DNA of 64,000 bases from Bacteroidota bacterium (GCA_013377005.1 JACABE010000012.1:34422-98421), one strand, 5' to 3'; shown: positions 26,265-34,926, counted from the stretch's first letter. The notes: generated from the letters alone by a model not told the origin. Numbers and translations: made by a program.

Positions 26265-26945
26265 CTATTTCGTTATTTTTAATGAATTCCCTCCTATGAG
26301 CACATAATCCCCCTGAGGAAAAACTTTTAATTTACCATTTGTATCATATACTGCGAAATAAGTAAAAATCCCAACATTTTTATCCAGATGTAATGGCTCA
26401 TAAATGTCTTCCGTATCAACATCTTTTGGCAGTGCAACAATATAAACCCTACCATCAGTATCTACCAAACCCGGACAATACTCATTGTTTAATGTTCTAC
26501 AAATTAATTGTATCCTTACATTGGGTTCAAAGCTTTCATTTTTTTCTTTTTTCCCCAGACTGAATAAAAAAAACTTATCGTAAATCGTTTTGGCTGAAAT
26601 AATAATAGTGTCAGAATTTCTTGATATTGTTCCATTACAATTGAAAATATTAATTTCATTCTGATGTTTCCCTTTACATTCCCTGAGATCTGTCACTTTT
26701 AATCTGCCTGTAGTATCAATTTCTATATCATATCCCGAACCATCATTCGAGCCATGCTTACACCTAGCCCCGTATTTATTGTATGTAATATCCGGGCCTT
26801 CTGCAAAACTATCAACTTCATTTGGTTTCAACTCGTGAAACTCAACCTCCAGATTTGTAATAACGTTCTGAGCTCTGATCTGAACGAAAGATTGCAACAT
26901 AATTAAAATAAAAATCAGAGATAGCAGTATCAGTTTCTTTTTCAT
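26265..26945 (-). CDS. exported protein of unknown function
   Basis: 226 residues. A signal peptide ends near VQIRAQNVI (about residue 26). The mature part is hydrophilic, with a Cys-containing GARCKHGSNDGSGYDIEID and ECKGKHQNEINIFNCNGTIS, and a late beta-rich end PQGDYVLIGGNSLKITK. Four or more cysteines suggest disulfides in the periplasm. No family is recognised. It is flanked by attC-like repeats on both sides. Confidence 0.6.
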   Translation of the reverse strand: MKKKLILLSLIFILIMLQSFVQIRAQNVITNLEVEFHELKPNEVDSFAEGPDITYNKYGARCKHGSNDGSGYDIEIDTTGRLKVTDLRECKGKHQNEINIFNCNGTISRNSDTIIISAKTIYDKFFLFSLGKKEKNESFEPNVRIQLICRTLNNEYCPGLVDTDGRVYIVALPKDVDTEDIYEPLHLDKNVGIFTYFAVYDTNGKLKVFPQGDYVLIGGNSLKITK

Positions 26946-26956
26946 TTTTTTACTTT

Positions 26957-27015
26957 TAATAATTCATTTTTTCTTTTTATTGTTAAACCCCGCTTGTAGC
27001 AAGGTGCTGTTAGAT
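26957..27015 (-). repeat. attC-like intergenic repeat, copy C (half)
   Basis: On the minus strand it starts ATCTAACAGCACCTTGCTAC (perfect RYYYAAC), then AAGCGGGGTTTAACAAT and an A-rich tail that runs directly into the next ATG. The second half seen in copies A, B and D is missing. It begins 6 bases after the 127-residue gene. Confidence 0.65.
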
Positions 27016-27021
27016 GTAGTA

Positions 27022-27405
27022 TTATTTCTCTTGAACTTCACTTTCCTTCAAAAAAATATTGCAACAAATATTAAATAACATTCCAATAATAAACAAAGTC
27101 AATCCAAAAATTGCTATCATTGATATTGGAATCCATAATTGATTTTTTTCAAAAGAATCATGAAAGAATTTATATTTTGTCAAAAAATTATTTGGCAAAA
27201 TAAAAGCGAATAAAACTGAAATTATACATTGAACACTTAGAAGAAATTGTGAAGTTTGTTTAGATTTTATTTTATTAAAATATTTAAAAGTGTATCCACC
27301 AGTCAATTTATAAAAAACATATCCAAGAGCAAATAAGATTATAATTAAAATAAACAAACCCCATTTTATTTGAAAATAATTTGAAAGAATTATAAGTTGT
27401 ATCAT
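27022..27405 (-). CDS. small membrane protein of unknown function
   Basis: 127 residues with about three to four hydrophobic segments (for example GLFILIIILFALGYVFYKL, LLSVQCIISVLFAFILP, WIPISMIAIFGLTLFIIGML) and a short polar end. No family is recognised. It starts 9 bases after the end of the 63-residue gene, so both probably belong to one cassette-like unit bounded by repeats D and C. Confidence 0.6.
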   Translation of the reverse strand: MIQLIILSNYFQIKWGLFILIIILFALGYVFYKLTGGYTFKYFNKIKSKQTSQFLLSVQCIISVLFAFILPNNFLTKYKFFHDSFEKNQLWIPISMIAIFGLTLFIIGMLFNICCNIFLKESEVQEK

Positions 27406-27414
27406 AACTGTCGA

Positions 27415-27606
27415 TTAAACAATATTAAAAATAAGAAATGCAATCATGCAAAGTATTAATAGTCCAGCAATAAAGTTTCTGACATCTTTAAATGAAGTAT
27501 CAAATCGCCCAGTCATTTCATCATTAAACTTCCCTTTAAAACCTTTTATTGTCCAAAAGAAAAATGCACCTGTCAGAATTATTATAAATCTAAATATAAT
27601 CCCCAT
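27415..27606 (-). CDS. very small membrane protein of unknown function
   Basis: 63 residues: one N-terminal helix (FRFIIILTGAFFFWTIKG), a polar middle (KFNDEMTGRFDTSFKDVRN) and a C-terminal helix (IAGLLILCMIAFLIFNIV). It looks like a genuine two-helix protein; no family is known to me. It is nine bases upstream of the 127-residue membrane gene and downstream of repeat D. Confidence 0.55.
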   Translation of the reverse strand: MGIIFRFIIILTGAFFFWTIKGFKGKFNDEMTGRFDTSFKDVRNFIAGLLILCMIAFLIFNIV

Positions 27607-27668
27607 TCACGTATAGTATTAATATTATTTTCTAATATATCAAATTCGTTTTATATATTGCACTCAAA

Positions 27669-27777
27669 GTTCCGCAGCTTGCTTTCAGGCAAGGATTGCA
27701 AACTTCCTTCCCTTTCAACTCACTAAATAGTTAATTCTTTTTTTGTTAAACCCCGCTTGTAGCAATGTGCTGTTAGC
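27669..27777 (-). repeat. attC-like intergenic repeat, copy D
   Basis: On the minus strand it starts GCTAACAGCACATTGCTACA, then AGCGGGGTTTAAC, the T/A-rich GAATTAACTATTTAGTGAG, and ends GCAAGCTGCGGAAC. It is the fullest copy. It begins 17 bases after the 209-residue lipoprotein gene. Confidence 0.65.
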
Positions 27778-27794
27778 AGTAGCTTTTTTATTTT

Positions 27795-28424
27795 TCATAA
27801 TGGTCCAGTTGTAAATGAGATTGTTACAGTAAATTTATTATTAGAATTCTTTTCAATTCTGTCTAATGTTACAAAGCTACTAATCTCATTATTATCAAAT
27901 ATTAATTGTTTCCCAAGTTCTAAATCTTTAAAGTTGTTTTTATTTTTTAATTGGTTTTTTAAATATTTCAACCCGTCTCCTATTAATGGCATTAATGGTG
28001 TTTCAATACCAGAAACTATTTCGTTCATTAGTAAATAAGATGAATTTAACCAATACGGAAGATTATTTGTATCACCTTGAAATTTCGTAGTTTTGAAACT
28101 GAAAGACAATGTATAATATTCACAACCCCAATTATGGATTATCAAGCTGTCTCCATTCTTTAATGATACAGTTTCATACGCAGTTAAACTGTCAGATTGT
28201 AATTGAAAATGTGAGTTTGGAAATATTGCTTTATTCAAAATAGGAGTTGCTTCACCACGAATACATTCATCCTTATTATATTGAGATAATGAATCGCCAT
28301 TCACCATAACACTATCTTTTGATGATTTCTTATCAAAGTTGTCTTCATGTTCTTTCAATGAAGATTTGCACGAATAAATACCTAACGTCAAAATTATTAT
28401 CGCTATGTATGTCTGCTTTTTCAT
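27795..28424 (-). CDS. lipoprotein of unknown function
   Basis: 209 residues. The N-terminal signal ends in a lipobox-like IYSC (Cys at about residue 19). The mature part is polar and contains KNGDSLIIHNWGCEYYTLSF near residue 90, then a helical stretch and a beta-like end NKFTVTISFTTGPL. I do not recognise a family. It is the first gene, in reading direction, of the minus-strand set carrying the attC-like repeats. Confidence 0.6.
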   Translation of the reverse strand: MKKQTYIAIIILTLGIYSCKSSLKEHEDNFDKKSSKDSVMVNGDSLSQYNKDECIRGEATPILNKAIFPNSHFQLQSDSLTAYETVSLKNGDSLIIHNWGCEYYTLSFSFKTTKFQGDTNNLPYWLNSSYLLMNEIVSGIETPLMPLIGDGLKYLKNQLKNKNNFKDLELGKQLIFDNNEISSFVTLDRIEKNSNNKFTVTISFTTGPL

Positions 28425-28672
28425 AATGTTACTGTTAATTTGATATCTAAGTCATCCTATACAAAACGCTCCGTTTACAATGTATATGTATGACAAATAT
28501 CATATTTATTCCCGACAAATTTAATAATTTTTATTCACAAATCATCAAAAGGCGATATTGTTTTCAGATTTGAATTTTGTAAGTTTTCTTTGCTACGAAG
28601 AAGGACCGACCTTATAGAATTTACGCTAAAAAAAAGTATTCAAAATAGCGAGGGATCTAAAATACATTACCC

Positions 28673-28711
28673 ATCCCCGCTTATCAGCTTCTTCAGCTGA
28701 TTAGCGGGGAT
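28673..28711. terminator. long hairpin at the edge of the repeat array
   Basis: ATCCCCGCTTATCAGCT at 28673-28689 pairs with AGCTGATTAGCGGGGAT at 28695-28711 with one mismatch and a 5-base loop. No T-run follows, so it may not be a true terminator; it could be a structural border of the array. Confidence 0.5.
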
Positions 28712-28735
28712 ATATAACGATGCCTTCAAACGCCA

Positions 28736-29640
28736 AGAGAATGCTTTCGATCATCAGTAGAATACATTCCGTCGTCGGTAGAATGCCTTCCAACATTAGT
28801 AGAATATCTTCTGTCATTAGTAGAATACATCAGTCATTAGTAGAATGTCTTCAATCTTTAGTAGAATGCTTTCAGACATCGGTAGAATGCCTTCCGACAT
28901 TAGTAGAATGTCTTCTGACATTAGTAGAATGCTTTCCGACATCGGTAGAATGTCTTCTGACATTAGTAGAATACCTTCCGTCGTCGGTAGAAAGCCTTCC
29001 AACATCAGTAGAATGCCTTCTGATAACAGTAGAATGCTTTCTTTCGTTAGTTGAATACATCAGTCATTAGTAGAATGTCTTCTGTCATCAGTAGAATGTC
29101 TTCTGATATCGGTAGAATGCTTTCTGTCGTTAGTAGAATACATCAGTCATTAGTAGAATGTCTTCAATCGTTAGTAGAATGCTTTCAGACATCGGCAGAA
29201 TGCCTTCCGATATTAGTAGAATGCCTTCAAACATCAGTAGAATGCTATCGTTCTTCAGTAGAATGCCTTCTGAGGTCGTGCAATTACTTTCTGTCATCAT
29301 GCAAAAGCTTTCAAATGATTTGCAATAGCTTTCTGTCATCGTACAAATACCTTCCACCATTGTGCAAAAGCTTTCAGTTATCGTGCAATACCTTCCGACG
29401 TTGTGCAAATACCTTCAGAAGTCATGCAAATGCTTTCTATCGTTATGCAATTGCTTTCGTACAGCATGAAATACTTGCTGTCATCAGTAGAATGCTTTCG
29501 GTATTAACGAGAATACAATAAATCTTTAAGCAAATGTTTTCGTACTATCAGTAATTGCTTTCTGACATCGTGCAAATGCCTTCGTTCTATCAGCAAACAC
29601 TTTCTGTCATCGTGCAAACGCTTTCATTTTTAGCACAACA
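28736..29640. repeat. tandem repeat array with a 21-bp period
   Basis: About 45 units, most exactly 21 bases. The common unit reads GTAGAATG, then pyrimidine-rich CCTTC or CTTTC, then CGACATTA or a variant. The first part (to about 29278) uses GTAGAATG; the second part uses TGCAAATG or TGCAAAAG in the same place with the same remainder. A few units are 20 bases. A 91-base block at 28820-28910 recurs at 29133-29223 with three differences, which shows a 15-unit higher-order duplication. Reading frames are an artefact of the period. Confidence 0.9.
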
Positions 29641-29736
29641 AAAATCGTTATTGGCAGAAATGCTTCCATCCACAAATCGCCAAACAGCTTTCTTTGTCAA
29701 AATAAAAGCCTTATATGCTTTTTTAAGAAAATAATG

Positions 29737-29744
29737 TAAATTTG
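29737..29744 (+). promoter_or_regulatory. -7 element upstream of the LplT-like gene
   Basis: TAAATTTG matches TAnnTTTG; a -33 TTG at the expected spacing is not clear. It is about 98 bases before the ATG at 29842. Confidence 0.4.
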
Positions 29745-29841
29745 CCCCTACAAACATTACAGAATTTTAATTGTTTTTATAAAATACTTCATCACAATGG
29801 CTAAAATCAATTTCATTCAGTAATTCATTAAATCACTTTGC

Positions 29842-31068
29842 ATGACATCAAAAACAAAATGGATACCCTTATTTGCCAGTAATTTTCTGGGCGTTTTCAA
29901 TAATAATTTCTTTAAAACCTTAATCTGTTTGCTTGCCATCAACTGGGTAGCCAAAGGCAACGAATCTATGATAGTTTCGCTGGCTTCCGGATTATATGTT
30001 TTATCTTACATATTCTTTTCCCCTTTAGCCGGAAAACTTTCCAAAACAATGTATAAGAAACAAATTATGATTACTGCCCGTATTACCGAACTTATATTGG
30101 TAATAATAGGAAGCCTGGGATTTTATATCGAAAATGTAGTTGTGGTAATGGCAGCAATATTTTTACTGGGCTTGGTCAGCACTTTGTTTTCGCCTTCCAA
30201 ATACGGTTTAATTCGCGACATCGGAGGAAACGAAGGTCTATCCTTCGGCACCGGAACACTCGAAATGTTTACTTTCTTTGGAGCCATTTTAGGACCTTTA
30301 TTGGCAACCATTGTTTCTGACCATTACAACTTTTATTTAATGTCAGGATTATTTGTAATCATCTCTTTAATGAGTCTTTTCTCTATTTGGAAACTTAAAG
30401 TAAAAGAAAGCGAACCCGAAAAAGAATGCAAAGACACCATTATCCCTTTTGTGTTTGAATACAAAGCATTCAAGTTTGCATCTTCCATCAAAGGATTAAA
30501 CCTTATCATTTTGGGATTATCATCTTTCTGGATGGTAGGTAGTTTTTTGCAGATGAATTTACTGGTACATTGTCCCAAAACCCTCGGAATGACCAATACC
30601 CAGACAGGATATGTATTAACTGCATCAGCCATGGGCATCGGAATTGGTAGTTTTTTGGCAGGATTAATTTCAAAAGGGAAAATAGAATTAGGATTAACAC
30701 CTCTTGGTGGTTTTGGCATGACCATTTCATTGCTGTTTTTGTACTTTCTCCAACCAACTGGTATCCTATTTGGCTTCTTGATTTTTTTAACTGCAATGTT
30801 CTGCGGAATATATATGGTTCCTCTCAGCGCATCTGTTCAAAACAGTGTCGAAGGAAGAAAACAAGGCGATATGATAGCCTATTCCAACTTTATGATATTT
30901 CTGTTGATATTTATTTCCGCAGCACTTTTTGCGGTAATCACCAAACATTTCGGCACCAACTCCATATTTATTTTTCTTGTAATTCTGATATTAAGCATGA
31001 GTTTACTGATGATAAAATACGTACCCGCTATGTTTGCACGGTTTAAAGGATTATTAAAGATAAAATAA
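29842..31068 (+). CDS. MFS transporter, LplT-like
   Basis: 408 residues with about 12 membrane segments. The start IPLFASNFLGVFNNNFFKT is typical of lysophospholipid transporter (LplT)-like members. In E. coli LplT flips lyso-PE to the inner leaflet where the acyltransferase/acyl-ACP synthetase Aas re-acylates it. The next gene encodes an Aas-like fusion, so the pairing matches this remodelling route. The two are 114 bases apart and in the same direction. Substrate assignment is by context and family, not proven. Confidence 0.85.
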   Translation: MTSKTKWIPLFASNFLGVFNNNFFKTLICLLAINWVAKGNESMIVSLASGLYVLSYIFFSPLAGKLSKTMYKKQIMITARITELILVIIGSLGFYIENVVVVMAAIFLLGLVSTLFSPSKYGLIRDIGGNEGLSFGTGTLEMFTFFGAILGPLLATIVSDHYNFYLMSGLFVIISLMSLFSIWKLKVKESEPEKECKDTIIPFVFEYKAFKFASSIKGLNLIILGLSSFWMVGSFLQMNLLVHCPKTLGMTNTQTGYVLTASAMGIGIGSFLAGLISKGKIELGLTPLGGFGMTISLLFLYFLQPTGILFGFLIFLTAMFCGIYMVPLSASVQNSVEGRKQGDMIAYSNFMIFLLIFISAALFAVITKHFGTNSIFIFLVILILSMSLLMIKYVPAMFARFKGLLKIK

Positions 31069-31182
31069 TATATAAAATCCGTTTTATTAGCGTTTACCGA
31101 TAGGTATTTACGTCATCAGCGTTCCAAACAATTATTATATTTAAAGGAATAATAAAATAAATGCTGCTAATAATAATTCAAT

Positions 31183-33819
31183 ATGATGAAAATTATACTC
31201 GCTATCTATAGATTTTTTCTTTCTCTCCGATACAAAGTAGAGATAAAAGGAATAGAAGTCCTGAAAACCAAAAATGTTAAATTTATTTTGCCCAATCATC
31301 AGGCCTTGGTCGATCCGCAGATAGTTTTTACTCATATACTCAAATACACCAATGTAGTACCGGTTGCTTCCGAAATATATGCTAACAAACCGATATTAAA
31401 ACAACTATTCAATATCTTCGGCACTGTAATCGTAAGCGATATTACCACTCAAAACAGGGATACAGATGCCTTGAAAAACATATACAGCAATGTTGTAAAA
31501 GCATTGGAAAGCGGCAAAACTGTATTGCTTTATCCTTCGGGACAAATAGCAGGACAAGGGTATGAGAAAATTTTCAACAAACAGAGTGCATGGGCTGTTG
31601 TTGACAATATTCCCGAAAACGTACAAGTAATAGGAGTTAGAATTAATGGTTTGTGGGGAAGCATGTGGTCGAGAGCATGGATTGGAAAAGCACCCGATTT
31701 TATCAAAACCTATCTGAAAGCCATCTTTTATATTTTTGCCAATTTAGTTTTCTTCTTACCCAGAAGAAAAGTTACCATTGAATTTATAGATATCACAGCA
31801 GATGCTATTATTAAAGCAAAAGCAAGCAAGCAAGACTTTAATCTTTTTCTCGAAACCTTCTACAATAAGAACGGTGAAGAAAAAGTTTGGTTCTTGAAAC
31901 ATTATTTTTATGCCCCCACGCTCAATCGTAAATTGCCCGAAAGAATAGAAGGTTCTGTTGATGATTTAAAAAAGAATTCAACAGGATTTACAGATGATAT
32001 TCCTGAAGAAATTTTCCTGAAAGTTGCTGAAATTGTAGCCGAAGAAACAAAAATTAATAAAAATGACATTCATATTCATTCCAATTTAATTTTGGAATTA
32101 AGCGTCGATTCATTGATGCTCGTCTCAATTATCAGCAATGTAGAAAATGCCTTTGAGGTAGTTTCGCAAATAGAAATCGAAAGTGTCACCACCGTTGAAG
32201 ACCTTTGCCGGATAGCAATGAATCAGCAGATAAGTAAAGATATTTTCAAGCCAAGCTATTTGAATAAACGATTATCGGCATTGCATACAATTGAAGTAGA
32301 TAAGACAAAAAATATTCTTGAATCTTTTCTTACAGTTTTCAACAAAGACCATAAAGAACATTTTGCTTACGATAAAATTATTGGTAGCTCTTCTCGTAAA
32401 ACATTTTTATTAAAAGCATTTGTGGTTTCCAAAATCATCAGAAAAGAAGTCGAAGGAAAATATGTGGGCATTATGCTTCCTGCATTACAAAGCACCACAT
32501 TATTGGTTATTTCTACCTATTTGGCAGGCAAGATTCCTGTAATGTTAAACTGGACAGTAGGCAAAAAAGTATTGGATCACTGTGTAGAAGATGCCAATAT
32601 AGATGTAATATTAACGGCAAAGTCTTTTCATGATAAAGTTCAGGATTTGCTTTCCGACAGTGTAAAACAAAAATGTATTTTCTTTGAACAAAAAGTAAAA
32701 GAAATTTCAATATTTACAAAACTTTCTGGCCTCATTAACTTCTATATTCAATCAAAACCAAAAATAAAACCGGATGATGTAGCGGTAATATTATTCACTT
32801 CTGGTAGCGAATCATTGCCCAAGGCAGTACCATTAACACACCAAAATATTATTTCTAACCTTTGGGGCGTTTTTGAAGTAGTAACGATAAATAACGACAA
32901 TATTTTCCTTTCTTTCCTTCCGCCGTTTCATAGCTTTGGTTTTACAGTGCTCACAATTCTTCCGTTAATATCAGGCGTTAAAACAGCTTACACTCCCGAC
33001 CCCACCGATAGCAGAGAAGTATTGAAAATATTAAAACATACCGGAGCAAATACCCTTTTGGCAACACCAACATTCTTAAAGATGTTACTTTCGGTAGCTA
33101 CACAGGATGATTTAAAAGATGTTATACTTGCCATTACGGGTGCCGAAAGCCTTCAAACCGCAATTATTAAATCATTTTATGAAAAAGCCGATAAAAATGC
33201 AAAATTACTTGAAGGCTATGGTATTACCGAATGTTCGCCTGTGCTTACCATTAACCCCAGAGAAATTCAAAAGGAAAGAAGCGTCGGTAAATTCATTAAA
33301 GGTATTGATTATTTGATTGCTGATTACAATCACTTCAAACCTTTACCACAAGGCGAAGAAGGAATGATAATGGTAAGAGGCAAAAGTATTTTCGGTGGAT
33401 ATAAAGATAAAGAAATTGCATCTCCGTTTGTAAAAATAAACGGCGAAGATTACTATAAAACCGGAGATCTTGGCAAGATAGATAATGATGGATTTCTATA
33501 TATAACAGGAAGACTCAAAAGATTTATTAAAATTGCCGGAGAAATGATTAGTTTACCGGCAATTGAAGATGTATTATTTAAAAAATACGGAAGTGATGAA
33601 GAAACCATTCTTGCTGTTGAGGGGAATGACAGCATTGAACCACCGCAAATTGTTTTGTTTTCTAAAATCAATATAGATTTAGCCGAACTTAATACCTACC
33701 TCAAAGAAAGCGGCTTCCCTAATCTTGTAAAAATAAACAAACTGATTAAAGTTGAAGAAATACCACTGCTCGGAACCGGAAAAACAGATTACAAAATCCT
33801 AAAACAACAGATTGTTTAA
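31183..33819 (+). CDS. acyltransferase-ACP-acyl-ligase fusion (Aas-like)
   Basis: 878 residues. Domains in order: PlsC-type acyltransferase (1-215) with NHQALVDP (His39, Asp44) and LLYPSGQIAG; an acyl-carrier domain (about 265-345) with Ser310 in LSVDSLML as the phosphopantetheine site; an AMP-forming ligase (about 370-878) with FTSGSESLPKAVPLTH (about 538-553), YGITECSP near 685, TGDLGKIDNDGFLYITGR, and the C-terminal GTGKTDYK lysine. E. coli Aas lacks the carrier domain in the middle, so this is a three-part version. It likely activates fatty acid, loads its own ACP and acylates a lysophospholipid; the substrate is inferred from the LplT-like neighbour. Confidence 0.9.
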   Translation: MMKIILAIYRFFLSLRYKVEIKGIEVLKTKNVKFILPNHQALVDPQIVFTHILKYTNVVPVASEIYANKPILKQLFNIFGTVIVSDITTQNRDTDALKNIYSNVVKALESGKTVLLYPSGQIAGQGYEKIFNKQSAWAVVDNIPENVQVIGVRINGLWGSMWSRAWIGKAPDFIKTYLKAIFYIFANLVFFLPRRKVTIEFIDITADAIIKAKASKQDFNLFLETFYNKNGEEKVWFLKHYFYAPTLNRKLPERIEGSVDDLKKNSTGFTDDIPEEIFLKVAEIVAEETKINKNDIHIHSNLILELSVDSLMLVSIISNVENAFEVVSQIEIESVTTVEDLCRIAMNQQISKDIFKPSYLNKRLSALHTIEVDKTKNILESFLTVFNKDHKEHFAYDKIIGSSSRKTFLLKAFVVSKIIRKEVEGKYVGIMLPALQSTTLLVISTYLAGKIPVMLNWTVGKKVLDHCVEDANIDVILTAKSFHDKVQDLLSDSVKQKCIFFEQKVKEISIFTKLSGLINFYIQSKPKIKPDDVAVILFTSGSESLPKAVPLTHQNIISNLWGVFEVVTINNDNIFLSFLPPFHSFGFTVLTILPLISGVKTAYTPDPTDSREVLKILKHTGANTLLATPTFLKMLLSVATQDDLKDVILAITGAESLQTAIIKSFYEKADKNAKLLEGYGITECSPVLTINPREIQKERSVGKFIKGIDYLIADYNHFKPLPQGEEGMIMVRGKSIFGGYKDKEIASPFVKINGEDYYKTGDLGKIDNDGFLYITGRLKRFIKIAGEMISLPAIEDVLFKKYGSDEETILAVEGNDSIEPPQIVLFSKINIDLAELNTYLKESGFPNLVKINKLIKVEEIPLLGTGKTDYKILKQQIV

Positions 33820-33852
33820 GAAGTTTTTTTATTCCAGGAAATAGTAACAAAA

Positions 33853-33885
33853 AAGAAAGGATGACTTTGAATATCATCCTTTCTT
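33853..33885. terminator. bidirectional terminator
   Basis: AAGAAAGGATGA at 33853-33864 pairs perfectly with TCATCCTTTCTT at 33874-33885, between the convergent ligase-fusion and dihydroorotate-dehydrogenase-like genes. Confidence 0.8.
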
Positions 33886-33891
33886 CTTTAC

Positions 33892-34926
33892 TTAAATAAT
33901 ATTAGCATAAGATTTCATAAACTGTACTCTCTCCAGAACTGCAGGATTTTCGATATTTACTTGCGATAATTTGCCTCGAAATTCATCTATCGTTTTAAAA
34001 TTATGTTCGTCCATCCATTTGTTTAATCCGGTAACCAAAGTATTTATTTCTTCAATACCTTTTTCGTAGAGCAATGATGCAACCTGAACGGCATTAGACC
34101 CTGCCAGCAATAATTTCACAACAGTTTCATAACCATGAACTCCTGTTGAAGCTGCTAAATCACAACCTACTCTACCCGAAAGTATAGCAGTCCATCTTAA
34201 TGAACGCTGATATTCGTCAGGAGAACTATATATCTTTCCTGAAGAAATCTCAACCTTATTTATATTAATATCAGGATTATATGGTTTATTAAACAATACC
34301 ATACCCGAAATGCCTGATTTGGATAATTCCATAAAAGTATTTACCAAACTGGATGAATAGTAACTTAATTTTAGTGAAATAGGAATTGTAACAAATTTCT
34401 TCACATCACTGATAATTTTTTGATACATTTCATCGTACATAGCTGCCGTTTTATTAACATCCGATGGAAGTATATAGAAATTAAGTTCTAATGCATCGGC
34501 ACCTGCCTCTTGTATTCTTTTGGCAAAGAAGCTCCAGTCATAAGCCGATACGCAATTGATACTGGCAATAATCGGGATATTTACCGATTTTTTTGCTACC
34601 TTAATAAAATCCAGATATGCTTTAAGTGTATGTTCTTTGGCAAAATTTTTCATATAATCCATCGCTTCTATATAGTCGTAACTACGATTTGTAAGAATAT
34701 CATTAAATCCTTTTTTCATAGCACTTAGCGAAGAATCGGAGCTGTCGATAAAATTATCGGCTTCCATCATAATTTGTTCTTCGAAAATAGATTTTAGCAC
34801 CACAGCACCTGCACCTGCAGCTTCAATTTTAATTAAATTCTCAATTGAATTGCAAAGTCCCGAACTACTAACAATAATAGGATTTTTAATAGCTAACCCC
34901 ATGTAATGTGTATTTAAATTTGCCAT
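33892..34926 (-). CDS. dihydroorotate dehydrogenase-like protein
   Basis: 344 residues with the class 1 DHOD barrel: LAIKNPIIVSSSGLCNS at the start, AGAGAVVLKSIFEEQ near 40, IPIIASINCVSAYDWSFFA near 118-136, AGADALELNFYILPSD near 141-156, and a phosphate-binding end around TGVHGYETVVKLLLAGSNAV. The motif that holds the catalytic Cys in class 1A enzymes (NLSCPN) reads NFYILPSD here, with no Cys. It therefore probably is not a functional PyrD and may act on another substrate with FMN. It stands alone on the minus strand. Confidence 0.85.
   Translation of the reverse strand: MANLNTHYMGLAIKNPIIVSSSGLCNSIENLIKIEAAGAGAVVLKSIFEEQIMMEADNFIDSSDSSLSAMKKGFNDILTNRSYDYIEAMDYMKNFAKEHTLKAYLDFIKVAKKSVNIPIIASINCVSAYDWSFFAKRIQEAGADALELNFYILPSDVNKTAAMYDEMYQKIISDVKKFVTIPISLKLSYYSSSLVNTFMELSKSGISGMVLFNKPYNPDININKVEISSGKIYSSPDEYQRSLRWTAILSGRVGCDLAASTGVHGYETVVKLLLAGSNAVQVASLLYEKGIEEINTLVTGLNKWMDEHNFKTIDEFRGKLSQVNIENPAVLERVQFMKSYANII

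Larger units (their letters stand above)
28425..29841. other. 1.4-kb region without a convincing gene
   Basis: It holds a strong hairpin (28673-28711), the long tandem-repeat array (28736-29640) and, after it, the upstream region of the transporter gene with a TAAATTTG element. Open frames of up to 156 residues run through the array only because its period is a multiple of three; none has a normal composition. Confidence 0.7.

Noticed and set aside
25481..27777. Calling the four repeats a proven integron
   Set aside because: No integrase is in the window and the GTTRRRY boxes are weak. They are listed as attC-like repeats only.
28720..29521. Open frames of 62-156 residues on both strands in the repeat array
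   Set aside because: They exist because the period is a multiple of three; their sequences are heptad copies such as ISRMLSD or VECLQTS in several frames at once, and 20-base units shift the frame. No normal start or domain is present.
28736..29640. CRISPR array
   Set aside because: The units follow each other directly; there are no spacers of constant length between identical repeats, the unit itself varies, and no cas genes are near.
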